Shown: positions 8,113-16,897, numbered from the stretch's first letter. The stretch is 64,000 bases of DNA from VAZQ01 sp963702695 (GCA_963702695.1 CAVPDS010000029.1:432396-496395); one strand, 5' to 3'. Made by a program: numbers and translations. Notes: a model not told the origin generated them from the letters alone.

Positions 8113-8278
8113 AGAGCGAATTCCGATCACCTTGAAACATCTCCGCTCGTCCCCGCGGAGGCGGAGACCCAGGGGCCACACAATAAGCGCCCGTGCTTGG
8201 GCAAAGGCCGGACCCCCGCATCCGCGGGGGTGAGCGGAGTTGAGGAATCTCCGATGCTAACTGACCGGAATTCGCTCT
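8113..8278. repeat. MITE-like 166-bp element with terminal inverted repeats
   Basis: AGAGCGAATTCC at 8113-8124 is the exact reverse complement of 8267-8278; with one mismatch the match extends to 17 bp (AGAGCGAATTCCGRTCA). Inside are further palindromes, such as ACCCCCGCATCCGCGGGGGT at 8212-8231 and the related CCCCGCGGAGGCGGAGACCC stretch near 8152. No reading frame is present, as expected of a non-autonomous or purely palindromic repeat. It fills the space before the next gene. Confidence 0.65.
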
Positions 8279-8297
8279 AACAATAAGAGAGCTCGCG

Positions 8298-9290
8298 ATG
8301 CCCCGCCTTCACCTGACCTTTGCTTCCTGCCGGTACGACCGGATGGAGGCAATCCGCGACGGCGACGTGGTGCCGGAGGGCGTCGACCTCACCGTCATCA
8401 CGCTCAAGTCCGGGCGCAACGTGTTCGACCGCATGGTCGGCGGGCTTGAATTCGACATTGCCGAGCTGTCGGCCTCGGAGTTCATCAGCCTCACGGGAAA
8501 CGGCGACACGCGGTTCGTGGCGCTGCCGGTGTTTCCATCGCGCGTGTTCCGGCATGGCTACATCTTCATCAACACGCGCACGGACATCCGCACCGCGAAG
8601 GATCTGGCCGGACGGCGCGTCGGCCTGCCGCTCTATACGCAGACGGCGGCGATCTGGGCGCGCGGCCATCTTGTGCATCAGTTCGGCGCCGATCTTGCAA
8701 ACGTCCGTTGGGTGCAGGGCGCGGTCGAGCGCGGCGGCACCCATGGCAAGCCGCATGCTCCGCCGCTCCTGCGCCCGGTCGCGATCGAGCAGAACGAGAG
8801 CGGCGTCTCGCTCGGCGTTATGCTCGCCCGCGGCGAGATCGATGCGCTGATCGGTTCGCGCAAGCCCGAGTCCTTCGGGCGTGATCCCAACGTGGCGCGG
8901 CTGTTTCCCAATCACCGCGCGCTTGAACGGGAGCTTTACCAGACCGCTAAAATCTTCCCGATCATGCATCTCATCGCCATGCGCCGCGATCTCCACGAGC
9001 GTCACCCGTGGATCGCGACCAGCCTCTACGAGGCATTCGTCGAATCCAAACGCCGCGCGCTCGCGCGCATGCGCTACGGCGGGTCGCTCGCCGTCATGCT
9101 GCCGTGGCTGCTGTCCGAAATCGAAGAGATCGACGCGGTATTCGGCGGCGACGCCTGGCCTTACGGGATCGAGCCGAACCGTCCGACGCTCGAAGCGTTG
9201 GTCTCCTACATGGTCGAGCAGCATTTCATCGCGCGGCCGATGCCGATCGAGGATTTGTTCGTGCGCCTGCCGGGCGATTTTGGAACGTGA
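8298..9290 (+). CDS. 4,5-dihydroxyphthalate decarboxylase-like / periplasmic-binding-fold protein
   Basis: A 330-residue protein resembling Pht5-type 4,5-dihydroxyphthalate decarboxylases, which have a periplasmic-binding (NMT1-like) fold but no signal peptide and act in the cytoplasm: HLTFASCRYDRMEAIRDGDV at the N-terminus, FDIAELSASEFISL, ALPVFPSRVFRHGYIFINT, DLAGRRVGLPLYTQTAAIWARG, and GEIDALIGSRKPESF. Length and order match that family well. No phthalate dioxygenase genes are adjacent, so the true substrate is open; many homologues are simply labelled ABC substrate-binding proteins. It is a single gene. Confidence 0.65.
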   Translation: MPRLHLTFASCRYDRMEAIRDGDVVPEGVDLTVITLKSGRNVFDRMVGGLEFDIAELSASEFISLTGNGDTRFVALPVFPSRVFRHGYIFINTRTDIRTAKDLAGRRVGLPLYTQTAAIWARGHLVHQFGADLANVRWVQGAVERGGTHGKPHAPPLLRPVAIEQNESGVSLGVMLARGEIDALIGSRKPESFGRDPNVARLFPNHRALERELYQTAKIFPIMHLIAMRRDLHERHPWIATSLYEAFVESKRRALARMRYGGSLAVMLPWLLSEIEEIDAVFGGDAWPYGIEPNRPTLEALVSYMVEQHFIARPMPIEDLFVRLPGDFGT

Positions 9291-9801
9291 CGGGCCTGCG
9301 CGGGTAACCCCGGAGGCAATCCACTCTCTTACGAGGCGCGCGACGACGTTAACTGGCGTCGCAGCGCCGTTGTTCCCATGAAAACTTTGCGATCAGCAAC
9401 GATGGTATTCAAGCATCGCGCAGAATCATTCCAATTGCATCGTGATGATTCACACCGCAGCAAGGCTGTCGAATGCCGACGGTAACTCTGCGGCCGGAAG
9501 TAACCGCTAAGGAAGACTTGCGGGCTTAGTGTGCCCGCGGCCGCTGGGCGAGCAAGTGGTTCCCCGATCGTGCGGGCCATCGTCCTGGATCGCATCGTCC
9601 AGCATCGCATCAGCGCGGTGGCTCGAATCGGCCGATTGGCGGGCCGAATGGTTTACGCGGCCGCGGAAGTTTTCTCCTTCTTTCCCTGAAAAGCTGCACG
9701 ATCGGCGCAACGCGCCGCAAAGGCTGCATGGAGAACCAACCCGCAATGCACAGCGTCGATGCTATCTCGACGGCATCGGTAGTTGTCCGTAGGAGCCCGC
9801 C
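9291..9801. other. 511-bp intergenic stretch, no gene seen
   Basis: Between the decarboxylase-like gene and the diguanylate cyclase gene. Short open frames on both strands have no coding look (arginine/serine-rich, no domain). I see no tRNA or strong hairpin; it presumably holds the promoter of the cyclase gene. Confidence 0.5.
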
Positions 9802-11079
9802 ATGGTCGAGCCTGATGCATTCGCGCCCGTCGCGTTGGACGTGAAGACCCTGTTCATCGTCGCGACCTGCATCACCGCTCTGCTCGGCCTGCTCCTGCTG
9901 TTCGCGTATTTCCAGGACCGCATCAAGGCGCTGGCCTGGTGGGGCACCGCGTATCTGATCGGCGGCTTCTCGGTTGCGATCTGGAGCGTCGAGAGCCTCA
10001 TCTCGCCGCCGTTGCCGCCCGGCACCGCCAACGCGCTCCTGTTCATCGCCTGCGGGATGATCTGGCAGGCAGCGCGGGTGTTTCACGGCCGCCGCGTACT
10101 GTGGGGGGCGATGACCGCGGGCGCTGCGATCTGGTTGATCGCCTGCCTGATGCCCGACTTTTTGGAATGGCCCACCGCGCGGATCGTGCTGAGCTCGCTG
10201 ATCGTGTCCGCTTACACCTTCCTCACCGCCGCTGAGCTTTGGCGCGAACGGCGCAAGGCCTTGCTGCGGCGCTGGCCCGCGATCTTCGTGCCGATGCTGC
10301 ATGGCGCGGTGTTCCTGTTCCCGATTCCGCTCGCCAGCCTCATCCCGGCCGAGCGCGGCATCGTGACCCTCGCCAGCGGCTGGATCGCCGTGTTTGCACT
10401 CGAAACCATGCTCTACATCGTCGGCACCGCCTTCATCGTGCTTGTGCTGGCGAAGGAGCGCGCGGTACGCATGCACAAGGATGCGGCCTCGACCGACGAG
10501 TTGACTGGTGTTCTCAACCGGCGCGGCGTCCTCGCGGCGGCGGAACTGCTGCTGGCGCGGCAGAAGCAGAAGAACGAGCCGGTGAGCGCGCTGCTGTTCG
10601 ACCTCGATCACTTCAAGTCGATCAACGATCGCTTCGGTCATGCCATCGGCGACGAGGCGCTGGCGCTGTTCGCGAAAGTCGCGGGCGCGAACCTGCGCGC
10701 CTCCGACGTGTTCGGCCGTTTCGGCGGCGAGGAGTTCGCGGCGTTCCTGCCCGGCTCGCTCGCCGACGCGGAGGTCGCCGCGGAGCGCGTGCGCGTTGCG
10801 TTCGAGGCCGCGGGCGCGAGCGTCGCCGGCAAGTGGCTCGCGGCCACGGTGAGTGTGGGCGCCGCCTTTGGCGCTCGGGACACCGACGTGGCGACATTGC
10901 TCGCCAACGCAGACGCTGCGCTCTATTACGCGAAGGCCAACGGCCGCAATCGCGTCGAAGGCGCGGTGGTGCCGCTCGCCGCGGCCCACGCGCCGATGCC
11001 GGAGCCGCGCGGCGTCGAGGAGGAGGATGCCGCCGACTGGTACGCGCCGGTCCACGCGGGCGCCGTCGCCGCGGCCTGA
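9802..11079 (+). CDS. membrane-anchored GGDEF diguanylate cyclase
   Basis: A 425-residue protein that should make cyclic di-GMP from two GTP at the inner membrane. Six or so hydrophobic helices fill residues 15-220, a short linker follows, and the GGDEF domain starts at STDELTGVLNRRG. LLFDLDHFKSINDRFGHAIGDE binds metal and GTP, the active loop is FGRFGGEEF, and the autoinhibitory I-site RASD sits exactly five residues before GGEEF, so product inhibition is expected. A polar Ala/Pro-rich tail of about 45 residues ends the chain. No EAL domain is present and no chemotaxis genes are nearby. Confidence 0.92.
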   Translation: MVEPDAFAPVALDVKTLFIVATCITALLGLLLLFAYFQDRIKALAWWGTAYLIGGFSVAIWSVESLISPPLPPGTANALLFIACGMIWQAARVFHGRRVLWGAMTAGAAIWLIACLMPDFLEWPTARIVLSSLIVSAYTFLTAAELWRERRKALLRRWPAIFVPMLHGAVFLFPIPLASLIPAERGIVTLASGWIAVFALETMLYIVGTAFIVLVLAKERAVRMHKDAASTDELTGVLNRRGVLAAAELLLARQKQKNEPVSALLFDLDHFKSINDRFGHAIGDEALALFAKVAGANLRASDVFGRFGGEEFAAFLPGSLADAEVAAERVRVAFEAAGASVAGKWLAATVSVGAAFGARDTDVATLLANADAALYYAKANGRNRVEGAVVPLAAAHAPMPEPRGVEEEDAADWYAPVHAGAVAAA

Positions 11080-11170
11080 TCCGATGCATTTACCCCGGGC
11101 TAACCACGTGCGGGCGGTGTAGCAGCCGCCCGCAACGGCGCGTTTACCGGAGGCGCGCTAGCATCGCGGC

Positions 11171-11416
11171 ATGTGGAGTTCCTGGACCCCGTCGCGGCCG
11201 CGCACCGACATGCTCTTGCTGCAAGGCCAAGCCGAGCACGCCGGTTCCGCCTGGGCTTGCTCATTTTCCTGCTCCGAGGAATTCGAAGCCGCGGTGATCC
11301 GCGCCAAGCTTGCCGCCGGCATCTACGGCCCGAAACGTCGTCAGCGTTACGCGCTCTACATCGGCATCGCGATTGTCACAGCCGGCGTGCTCGCGACGTT
11401 GCTGCTGCGGATCTGA
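11171..11416 (+). CDS. small hypothetical protein with C-terminal membrane helix
   Basis: An 81-residue frame. The N-terminal part is not convincing, but from about residue 35 (EEFEAAVIRAKLAAGIYGPKRRQRY) the composition looks coding, and it ends with one membrane helix (ALYIGIAIVTAGVLATLLLRI), suggesting a tail-anchored protein. The true start may be an inner codon such as the ATG at 11210. No family is recognised. Confidence 0.4.
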   Translation: MWSSWTPSRPRTDMLLLQGQAEHAGSAWACSFSCSEEFEAAVIRAKLAAGIYGPKRRQRYALYIGIAIVTAGVLATLLLRI

Positions 11417-11516
11417 AGCGGACGCTTGCGCGGCCCCCCCTCGCTAACGCAGACTGCGCGCCTGTCATCGCCATCGGACGCTGCTCGTCCGTGCATGCGA
11501 ACGGGAGAGCCGCCCC

Positions 11517-11975
11517 ATGGCCAAGCTTCGACACATCGCGATCGCCGCTGAAGATCCCTATGCCACCGCCGAGTTCTACAAGCAGGCATTCGATTTCGTC
11601 GAAGTGCGCCGCACCGAGCCCGGCGCCGAAGGGAAATCCTATGGCGTGTTTCTGAGCGACGGCACGCTCAACCTCGCAATCCTTCACTTCGGATGGGATC
11701 AGGGCCACGGCCTCGATTTCCGCGGCATCCACCATTTCGGGGTGCTGGTCGATGACGTCGACGCCGCTACCGAGAAACTCGAAAAGCTGGGCGCCGAATG
11801 TTTCGCGCGGCGGCCGCCGGGCGTGAAGACCTTCTACGAGACCAAGTTCCACGGGCCCGATCGCGTGGTGTTCGACATCACCGACCATCCCTGGAAGGGC
11901 GCCGCGCCGCTCGACGCCGACCACGCCGAGGTGGAGGCTTTGGAGAAGGCGGAGACTTTGGAGAAGGTGAGCTGA
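11517..11975 (+). CDS. VOC (glyoxalase/bleomycin-resistance fold) family protein
   Basis: A 152-residue protein with two beta-alpha-beta-beta-beta halves: LRHIAIAAEDPYATAEFYKQA, YGVFLSDGTLNLAILHF, then GIHHFGVLVDDVDAATEKLEKLG and FYETKFHGPDRVVFDITDHPW. Metal-ligand His residues are plausible at HIAI and HHFG, with a Glu/Asp near the C-terminus. VOC proteins include dioxygenases, isomerases and binding proteins, so the reaction cannot be inferred. Acidic, lower-complexity residues end the chain. It is a single gene. Confidence 0.8.
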   Translation: MAKLRHIAIAAEDPYATAEFYKQAFDFVEVRRTEPGAEGKSYGVFLSDGTLNLAILHFGWDQGHGLDFRGIHHFGVLVDDVDAATEKLEKLGAECFARRPPGVKTFYETKFHGPDRVVFDITDHPWKGAAPLDADHAEVEALEKAETLEKVS

Positions 11976-12044
11976 GACGAGAGCGGCGGAGAAAACCGCC
12001 GCAGCAAACAACCGATCGCGGCTATCGCTGCAGGCTCACGTCAT

Positions 12045-12063
12045 GGCCGGTCTTGTCCCGGCC
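12045..12063. repeat. interspersed palindrome, second copy
   Basis: TGGCCGGTCTTGTCCCGGCC folds as GGCCGG / CCGGCC with a 7-base loop. It closely resembles 8061-8079 (GGCCGGGCCTGTCCCGGCC). It lies between the convergent VOC and HTH genes, where it could stop transcription from either side. Confidence 0.6.
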
Positions 12064-12143
12064 CCGCGACTGAGCAGGCACCGCTACGCATCCGTAATCG
12101 GGATTGCGGGACCAGCCCGGCAACGAACCGGATGCGCCCGGTG

Positions 12144-12686
12144 TCAGGCTGCGTCCTCATCGAGAATCGCTTTGTAAAGTCCTTCCGCGGCGATCACCTT
12201 GAGAAGTTCCGCGGCGAGTCCTTCGGCGGTCATGCCTTTGGCCGCGCCCCACTGACGCATTTGCAAAATCGTATGCCGGGGCACGACGACCACAAGCGGA
12301 ACGTCGGTTCGCTCGGTATTGAAGGAAATGTTAGTCCGCGCTTGCGCTACGGCGGGCTTCGGTCGAGCCGGCGTGGCGCTTACGGCAGCCAGTGGCAGCG
12401 CTCCATTCGCGAAATGCGCATGGGTAGCATAGGACGGCCGGGAGGATGAAACTTGGTGCGTGGCACCGGCCCCGCTTGCCGGCGGGCTCGACGACGCAGC
12501 TTGTTCCTCAAGCGCCGCCGCGCGTGAAGCACGGCATTTGCGAAGGGAAATCCCCAGTTGTGAGCACTTCACGCGCAACGAGGTCACCTTGAGACCCAGG
12601 TCGTTCGCGATTGCCCGTGCGCCCGCGCCGTCGCTTGCTCGCCGGACAATCTCGGCGATGGTGGCAGGCGTGTAGATCTTACCCAT
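12144..12686 (-). CDS. GcrA-like helix-turn-helix protein
   Basis: A 180-residue protein whose N-terminus (TPATIAEIVRRASDGAGARA, then LGLKVTSLRVKCSQLGI) is a homeodomain-like HTH similar to the N-terminal DNA-binding part of GcrA-type regulators. A low-complexity Ala/Ser/Pro linker (about 60-120) leads to a second conserved block, DVPLVVVVPRHTILQMRQWGAAKGMT and an Ala/Leu-rich helix. The ATG at 12686 has GGGAGGG upstream. Its targets are unknown. It is not full GcrA, which has a different C-terminal domain. Confidence 0.6.
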   Translation of the reverse strand: MGKIYTPATIAEIVRRASDGAGARAIANDLGLKVTSLRVKCSQLGISLRKCRASRAAALEEQAASSSPPASGAGATHQVSSSRPSYATHAHFANGALPLAAVSATPARPKPAVAQARTNISFNTERTDVPLVVVVPRHTILQMRQWGAAKGMTAEGLAAELLKVIAAEGLYKAILDEDAA

Positions 12687-12988
12687 CGTAGCCCTCCCGC
12701 AGTTCCCGGGATGACTGCCGCCGGTTGGCCGGGGTGAAACCCAAATCTGCCGGACGGCTTCGTCCGGACAGCACCAATAGCGAGAATCATTCCTAGGGCT
12801 TTGTCGCAACCTCGAATGCCGAAGGTTCAAATCGAAGGCGGAAGATTTTCCAAAAAATCCCCCAGCTGAGCCGGTGGGAGCTTTTCAAGCCGCAGGGTGC
12901 GCGTAAACCGGTAGAATATAACGTATTTTTGCCAAGGGTTACAGTCATACCGCTTAAAAAAAAGCATAAACGGTGGTGGCAAAAAGGC

Positions 12989-13044
12989 ATCTCGCCTTTC
13001 CCGCCTGCCGCCGGATGTCCCGACGGCGGCAGAAAAGGCGAGAT
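12989..13044 (-). terminator. terminator of glnA, compound hairpin
   Basis: An outer stem (ATCTCGCCTTT at 12989-12999 with AAAGGCGAGAT ending at 13044) encloses an inner 9-bp stem (CTGCCGCCG / CGGCGGCAG). Read on the minus strand it starts 33 bp after the glnA stop and is followed by GCCTTTTTGCC, a proper T tract. The rest of the 12687-13076 gap shows no gene. Confidence 0.75.
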
Positions 13045-13076
13045 CACTCCAGCCCCCGCTGAAGCTCAGAACGCGT

Positions 13077-14486
13077 TCAGGACGAGTAGTACATCTCGAA
13101 CTCGACCGGATGCGGCGTGTGCTCGAAACGGATCACCTCCGTCATCTTCAGCTCGATGTAGCTGTCGATAAAGTCGTCATCGAACACGCCGCCAGCCTTG
13201 AGGAAGTCGCGGTCCTTGCTGAGCTCCTCAAGCGCCTGGCGCAGCGAGCCGCAGACGGTCGGGATCTGCTTGAGCTCCTCGCGCGGCAGATCGTAAAGAT
13301 CTTTGTCAATGGCCGCCCCCGGGTCGAGCCGGTTCTTGACGCCGTCCATGCCGGCCATCAGCATCGCCGCGAAGCCCAGATAGGGATTGCACAACGGGTC
13401 GGGGAACCGCACCTCGACGCGCTTGGCCTTTGGATTGGTGGTGTAGGGGATGCGGCAGGACGCCGAGCGATTGCGCGCCGAATAGGCGAGCAGCACCGGC
13501 GCTTCGAATCCCGGCACCAGCCGCTTGTATGAGTTTGTCGTCGGGTTGGTGAAGGCGTTGATGGCCTTGGCGTGTTTGATGATACCGGCAATGTAGGACA
13601 GGCAGGTCTCCGACAGGTCGGCATATTTGTTGCCGGCGAACACCGGCTTGCCGTCCTTCCAGATCGACTGGTGGCAGTGCATGCCGGAGCCGTTGTCGCC
13701 GTAGATCGGCTTCGGCATGAAGGTCGCCGTCTTGCCGTAGATATTGGCGACTTGGTGGATGCAGTATTTATAGATCTGCATCCGGTCGGCCATCACCACG
13801 ATCGGCGAGAACTTGAGCCCGAGTTCATGCTGGGCCGACGCGACCTCATGGTGATGCTTCTCGACCACGCAGCCCATCTTGGCCATCGCGCCCAGCATTT
13901 CGGACCGGATGTCCTGCGAAGTGTCCTGCGGCGGGACCGGGAAGTAGCCCTTTTTGAACCCGATATGGTGGCCGAGGTTGCCGCCTTCGTATTCCGTGTC
14001 GGAATTCGTCGGGAACTCGACCGAGTCGAGCTTGAAGCCGGTGTTGTAAGGCGTCGCTGCGAATTTCACGTCGTCGAAGATGAAGAACTCGGCTTCCGGT
14101 CCGAAATAGACCGTATCGCCGACGCCCGACGCCTTCATGTAGCCTTCGGCCTTCTTGGCGATGCCGCGCGGATCGCGGCTATAGGGCTCGCCGGTCGTGG
14201 GCTCGAGCACGTCGCACACCAGCGACATCGTGGTCTCGGCAAAGAACGGGTCGATGCAGGCCGAGCTCGGGTCCGGCATCAGGTTCATGTCGGATTCGTG
14301 AATCGCCTTCCAACCCGCGATCGAGGAGCCATCGAACATCTGTCCTTCCGCGAAGGTTTCTTCCTCGATCATGCTCACGTCGAAGGTGACGTGCTGCCAC
14401 TTGCCGCGCGGATCGGTGAAGCGGAAATCGACGTATTTCACATCGTTGTCCGCGATCATTTTCAAGGCGTCTTTAGCCGTCGTCAT
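13077..14486 (-). CDS. glnA: type I glutamine synthetase
   Basis: A 469-residue GSI that joins ammonia to glutamate with ATP. Signature segments: DGSSIAGWKAIHESDMNL, the metal-binding block starting FGPEAEFFIFDDV, the ATP-binding block around MPKPIYGDNGSGMHCHQS, and NPTTNSYKRLVPGFEAPV. The adenylylation site is present as Tyr398 in DLYDLPREE, so activity should be controlled by GlnE in response to PII. It lies 73 bp behind glnB on the same strand and shares its sigma-54-type promoter. No glnE or glnD lies in the window. Confidence 0.98.
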   Translation of the reverse strand: MTTAKDALKMIADNDVKYVDFRFTDPRGKWQHVTFDVSMIEEETFAEGQMFDGSSIAGWKAIHESDMNLMPDPSSACIDPFFAETTMSLVCDVLEPTTGEPYSRDPRGIAKKAEGYMKASGVGDTVYFGPEAEFFIFDDVKFAATPYNTGFKLDSVEFPTNSDTEYEGGNLGHHIGFKKGYFPVPPQDTSQDIRSEMLGAMAKMGCVVEKHHHEVASAQHELGLKFSPIVVMADRMQIYKYCIHQVANIYGKTATFMPKPIYGDNGSGMHCHQSIWKDGKPVFAGNKYADLSETCLSYIAGIIKHAKAINAFTNPTTNSYKRLVPGFEAPVLLAYSARNRSASCRIPYTTNPKAKRVEVRFPDPLCNPYLGFAAMLMAGMDGVKNRLDPGAAIDKDLYDLPREELKQIPTVCGSLRQALEELSKDRDFLKAGGVFDDDFIDSYIELKMTEVIRFEHTPHPVEFEMYYSS

Positions 14487-14559
14487 GGAATACTTACCTT
14501 TCGTGGGGCTGGTTTCATCGCCGGCGGTGGGGTGCCGAAATGGTGGCGCGCCCAGCGGC

Positions 14560-14898
14560 TCAGATGGCGTCTAGCCCGGACTCCCCCGTTCGGATCCGGA
14601 TCGCTTCTTCGATGCTCGAGACGAAGATTTTCCCATCGCCGATCCGCCCAGTCTGAGCGGCGCGCCGGATCGCCTCGACTGCTTTCTCGACCATGTCATC
14701 GCCGAGCACAATCTCGATCTTCACCTTGGGGAGAAAATCGACAACGTATTCGGCTCCGCGATAGAGCTCGGTGTGTCCTTTCTGGCGGCCGAAACCCTTG
14801 GCCTCGGTCACCGTGATTCCCTGTAATCCTACCTCTTGCAGAGCCTCCTTCACCTCGTCGAGTTTGAAGGGCTTTATGATGGCCTCGATCTTTTTCAT
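14560..14898 (-). CDS. glnB: nitrogen regulatory PII protein
   Basis: A 112-residue PII signal protein with MKKIEAIIKPFKLDEVKEAL at the start, the T-loop around KGHTELYRGAEYVVDF with the uridylylation residue Tyr51, and the second signature SIEEAIRIRTGESG-type C-terminus. It senses ATP/ADP and 2-oxoglutarate and signals to GlnE and NtrB. It heads the glnB-glnA operon. The alternative GlnK is normally paired with amtB; here linkage to glnA identifies GlnB. Confidence 0.97.
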   Translation of the reverse strand: MKKIEAIIKPFKLDEVKEALQEVGLQGITVTEAKGFGRQKGHTELYRGAEYVVDFLPKVKIEIVLGDDMVEKAVEAIRRAAQTGRIGDGKIFVSSIEEAIRIRTGESGLDAI

Positions 14899-14951
14899 CT
14901 TTTGTCCTTCTCCGGGCCGCCGGCAATCACGGCCGGAACCCTCGCACGGTT

Positions 14952-14968
14952 AGCAGGGTCCATGCCAA
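14952..14968 (-). promoter_or_regulatory. sigma-54 (RpoN) promoter of glnBA
   Basis: Read on the minus strand, TTGGCATGGACCCTGCT matches the sigma-54 consensus YTGGCAYG-N4-TTGCW: the -24 GG (14966-14965) and the -12 GC (14954-14953) are separated by exactly ten bases. Transcription would begin near 14942, giving a leader of roughly 43 nt before glnB. NtrC control is expected from other rhizobial glnBA operons. Confidence 0.75.
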
Positions 14969-15050
14969 GGCCACCCGCGAGGCGAAAGGTGCAATTTCTC
15001 AATTCGTTAGTCTGAGGTCGAGGCATGGCATGACGGTTCGCAGGCAACCC

Positions 15051-15067
15051 CATGATTAAAAATCATG
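15051..15067. promoter_or_regulatory. palindrome upstream of the glnB sigma-54 promoter
   Basis: CATGATT-AAA-AATCATG is a perfect 7-bp inverted repeat about 85-115 bp upstream of the -24 element, the usual distance for an enhancer-bound activator. Just beyond, TGCAC and GTGCA half-sites occur (15065-15090). It does not match the NtrC consensus exactly, so its identity as an NtrC site is uncertain. Confidence 0.4.
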
Positions 15068-15208
15068 CACAACGGCTTGGATTTGTGCAACCGGACTCCT
15101 GCGGTTGTGCGAATAGGGGAAAACCCCCGCGGAACCGCTCCCGAGGAACGTTGGCGAGTGAAGGGGGAGCCCCGCGGCCCTTACCCTTCGAGCGTGCTAT
15201 AGAAACTC

Positions 15209-16702
15209 ATGCACGAGCTGCTTACAACGCAGGAAATGGCCGAGGCCGACCGGCTCACCATCGACGGCGGCGTTTCCGGCATCGACCTGATGGAGAACGC
15301 CGGCCGGGCGGTGGCTGATTGCATCGCCGCCAACCACCCCGCGGCGGCGCGCATCGTGGTGCTTGCCGGGCCGGGAAACAATGGCGGGGATGGCTTCGTG
15401 GCGGGCCGGATCCTGGCGGAGCGAGGCTGCCGGGTCCGTATGCTTCTCCTCGGCCATGCCGACCAGCTTCGCGGGGACGCGGCGCGCGTGGCCAAACGCT
15501 GGACCGGCCCCGTCGAGCCGGCATCCTCCGATCCGTTGATCACGGCCGACGTCGTCATCGATGCGCTGTACGGCGCCGGGCTGGACCGGCCGGTCGAAGG
15601 GCAGGCGTGCGACCTGATCGAGCTCGTGAACGCTGCGCCGGCGCGGGTTTATTCCGTCGATCTCCCGAGTGGCATCAATGGCACGACCGGGGCGGTGATG
15701 GGGACGGCGGTGAAGGCCACCGACACCGTAACGTTCTTTCGGCGCAAGGTCGGGCATTTGCTGCTGCCGGGACGGCTCCATTGCGGGGAGGTCCGGGTTG
15801 CCGACATCGGAATTCCGGACACGGTCCTCGATCGGATCGATCCGCAGACCTTCGTCAATGGGCCGTTCCTGTGGGCCGATGATTTCCCGGTGCCGGACGT
15901 TGCCGGCCACAAATACGAGCGCGGCCACGCGGTCGTGGTGTCCGGCGGAGTTTCGTCGACCGGGGCTGCGCGGCTCGCGGCGCGCGGAGCGCTGCGCGCG
16001 GGCGCCGGCCTCGTGACCATCGCCAGCCCGCGCGAGGCGCTCGCGGTCAATGCCGGGGCGAGCCTGGCGGTGATGGTGCGTCCGGTGGATGGACCCGCGG
16101 AGCTTTCGGAGTTCCTGGAGGATGCCCGCCGCAACGTCGTCGTGCTCGGCCCGGGCGGTGGCGTCGGTCCGCAGATGCGCGAACTGGTGCTCGCGGCGCT
16201 ATCAGGTCCACGCGCCGTCGTTCTCGATGCAGATGCCTTGACGAGCTTCGCTGACGATCCGCAGGCGCTCATTGCCGGGGTCTCGTTGCGCGGCGAAGCG
16301 ATCACGGTGATGACCCCGCATGAAGGGGAGTTCACGCGCCTTTTCAACAAGATCAATGAGGTTCAGAAAGCGAATTCAAAACTTGAGCAAGCCCGCCTGG
16401 CGGCGGAGAAGACCGGCGGGATGATCCTGCTCAAGGGGGCGGACACGGTGGTCGCGACCCCTGACGGGCGGGCGGCGATCGCGGAGAATGCGCCGCCATG
16501 GCTGGCGACGGCGGGCTCCGGCGATGTGCTGGCGGGTTTCGTCGCCGGGCTGCTCGCGCAAGGCATGCCAGGGTTCGCGGCCGCCGCTGCCGCCGTGTGG
16601 GTGCATGGGGAAGCCGGCATCGAAGCGGGGCAGGGGCTGATCGCGGAAGACCTGCCGGAAGTGCTGCCCAAGATCTATCGGCGGCTCTTGGCGGAACAGT
16701 AA
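15209..16702 (+). CDS. nnr: bifunctional NAD(P)H-hydrate epimerase / ADP-dependent dehydratase
   Basis: A 497-residue two-domain repair enzyme. Residues 1 to about 215 are the YjeF-N epimerase (MENAGRAVADCI, VVLAGPGNNGGDGFVAGRIL, SVDLPSGINGTTG); about 225-497 are the YjeF-C dehydratase with the ribokinase-like fold (KYERGHAVVVSGG, VVLGPGGGVGP, DADALTSF, MTPHEGEFTRL, ILLKGADTVVATP, TAGSGDVLAGFVAGLLAQG). It restores damaged NADHX/NADPHX. The start at 15209 faces away from glnB, with a shared 310-bp upstream region. A 13-bp duplication covers its stop codon. Confidence 0.95.
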   Translation: MHELLTTQEMAEADRLTIDGGVSGIDLMENAGRAVADCIAANHPAAARIVVLAGPGNNGGDGFVAGRILAERGCRVRMLLLGHADQLRGDAARVAKRWTGPVEPASSDPLITADVVIDALYGAGLDRPVEGQACDLIELVNAAPARVYSVDLPSGINGTTGAVMGTAVKATDTVTFFRRKVGHLLLPGRLHCGEVRVADIGIPDTVLDRIDPQTFVNGPFLWADDFPVPDVAGHKYERGHAVVVSGGVSSTGAARLAARGALRAGAGLVTIASPREALAVNAGASLAVMVRPVDGPAELSEFLEDARRNVVVLGPGGGVGPQMRELVLAALSGPRAVVLDADALTSFADDPQALIAGVSLRGEAITVMTPHEGEFTRLFNKINEVQKANSKLEQARLAAEKTGGMILLKGADTVVATPDGRAAIAENAPPWLATAGSGDVLAGFVAGLLAQGMPGFAAAAAAVWVHGEAGIEAGQGLIAEDLPEVLPKIYRRLLAEQ

Positions 16703-16716
16703 CGCGGAACAGTAAC
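16691..16716. repeat. 13-bp tandem duplication across the nnr stop codon
   Basis: GCGGAACAGTAAC occurs twice head to tail (16691-16703 and 16704-16716). The first copy carries the TAA stop of the hydrate-repair gene, so the second is a non-coding echo of the gene's last codons. Confidence 0.85.
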
Positions 16717-16897
16717 AACGTACCGCTTGTCACGAGACTCTCAAGGGATTCCAAAATCTTGGCTAAATTGATCCCCGCTTTTCTAGCGGGCGTGGCCTGA
16801 TTGTCACAGCTTTTCTCCGAGCACAGTGCTATGAAAGTCCGGACCGCGCAGGGGTGTGCGGGGGGCCGGCAGTCGTGGCGATCTGCGTCGCGCGCCG

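Noticed and set aside
8298..9290. Calling this gene an ABC transporter receptor
   Set aside because: It has the fold but no signal peptide and aligns better in layout with Pht5-type decarboxylases; kept as decarboxylase-like with moderate confidence.
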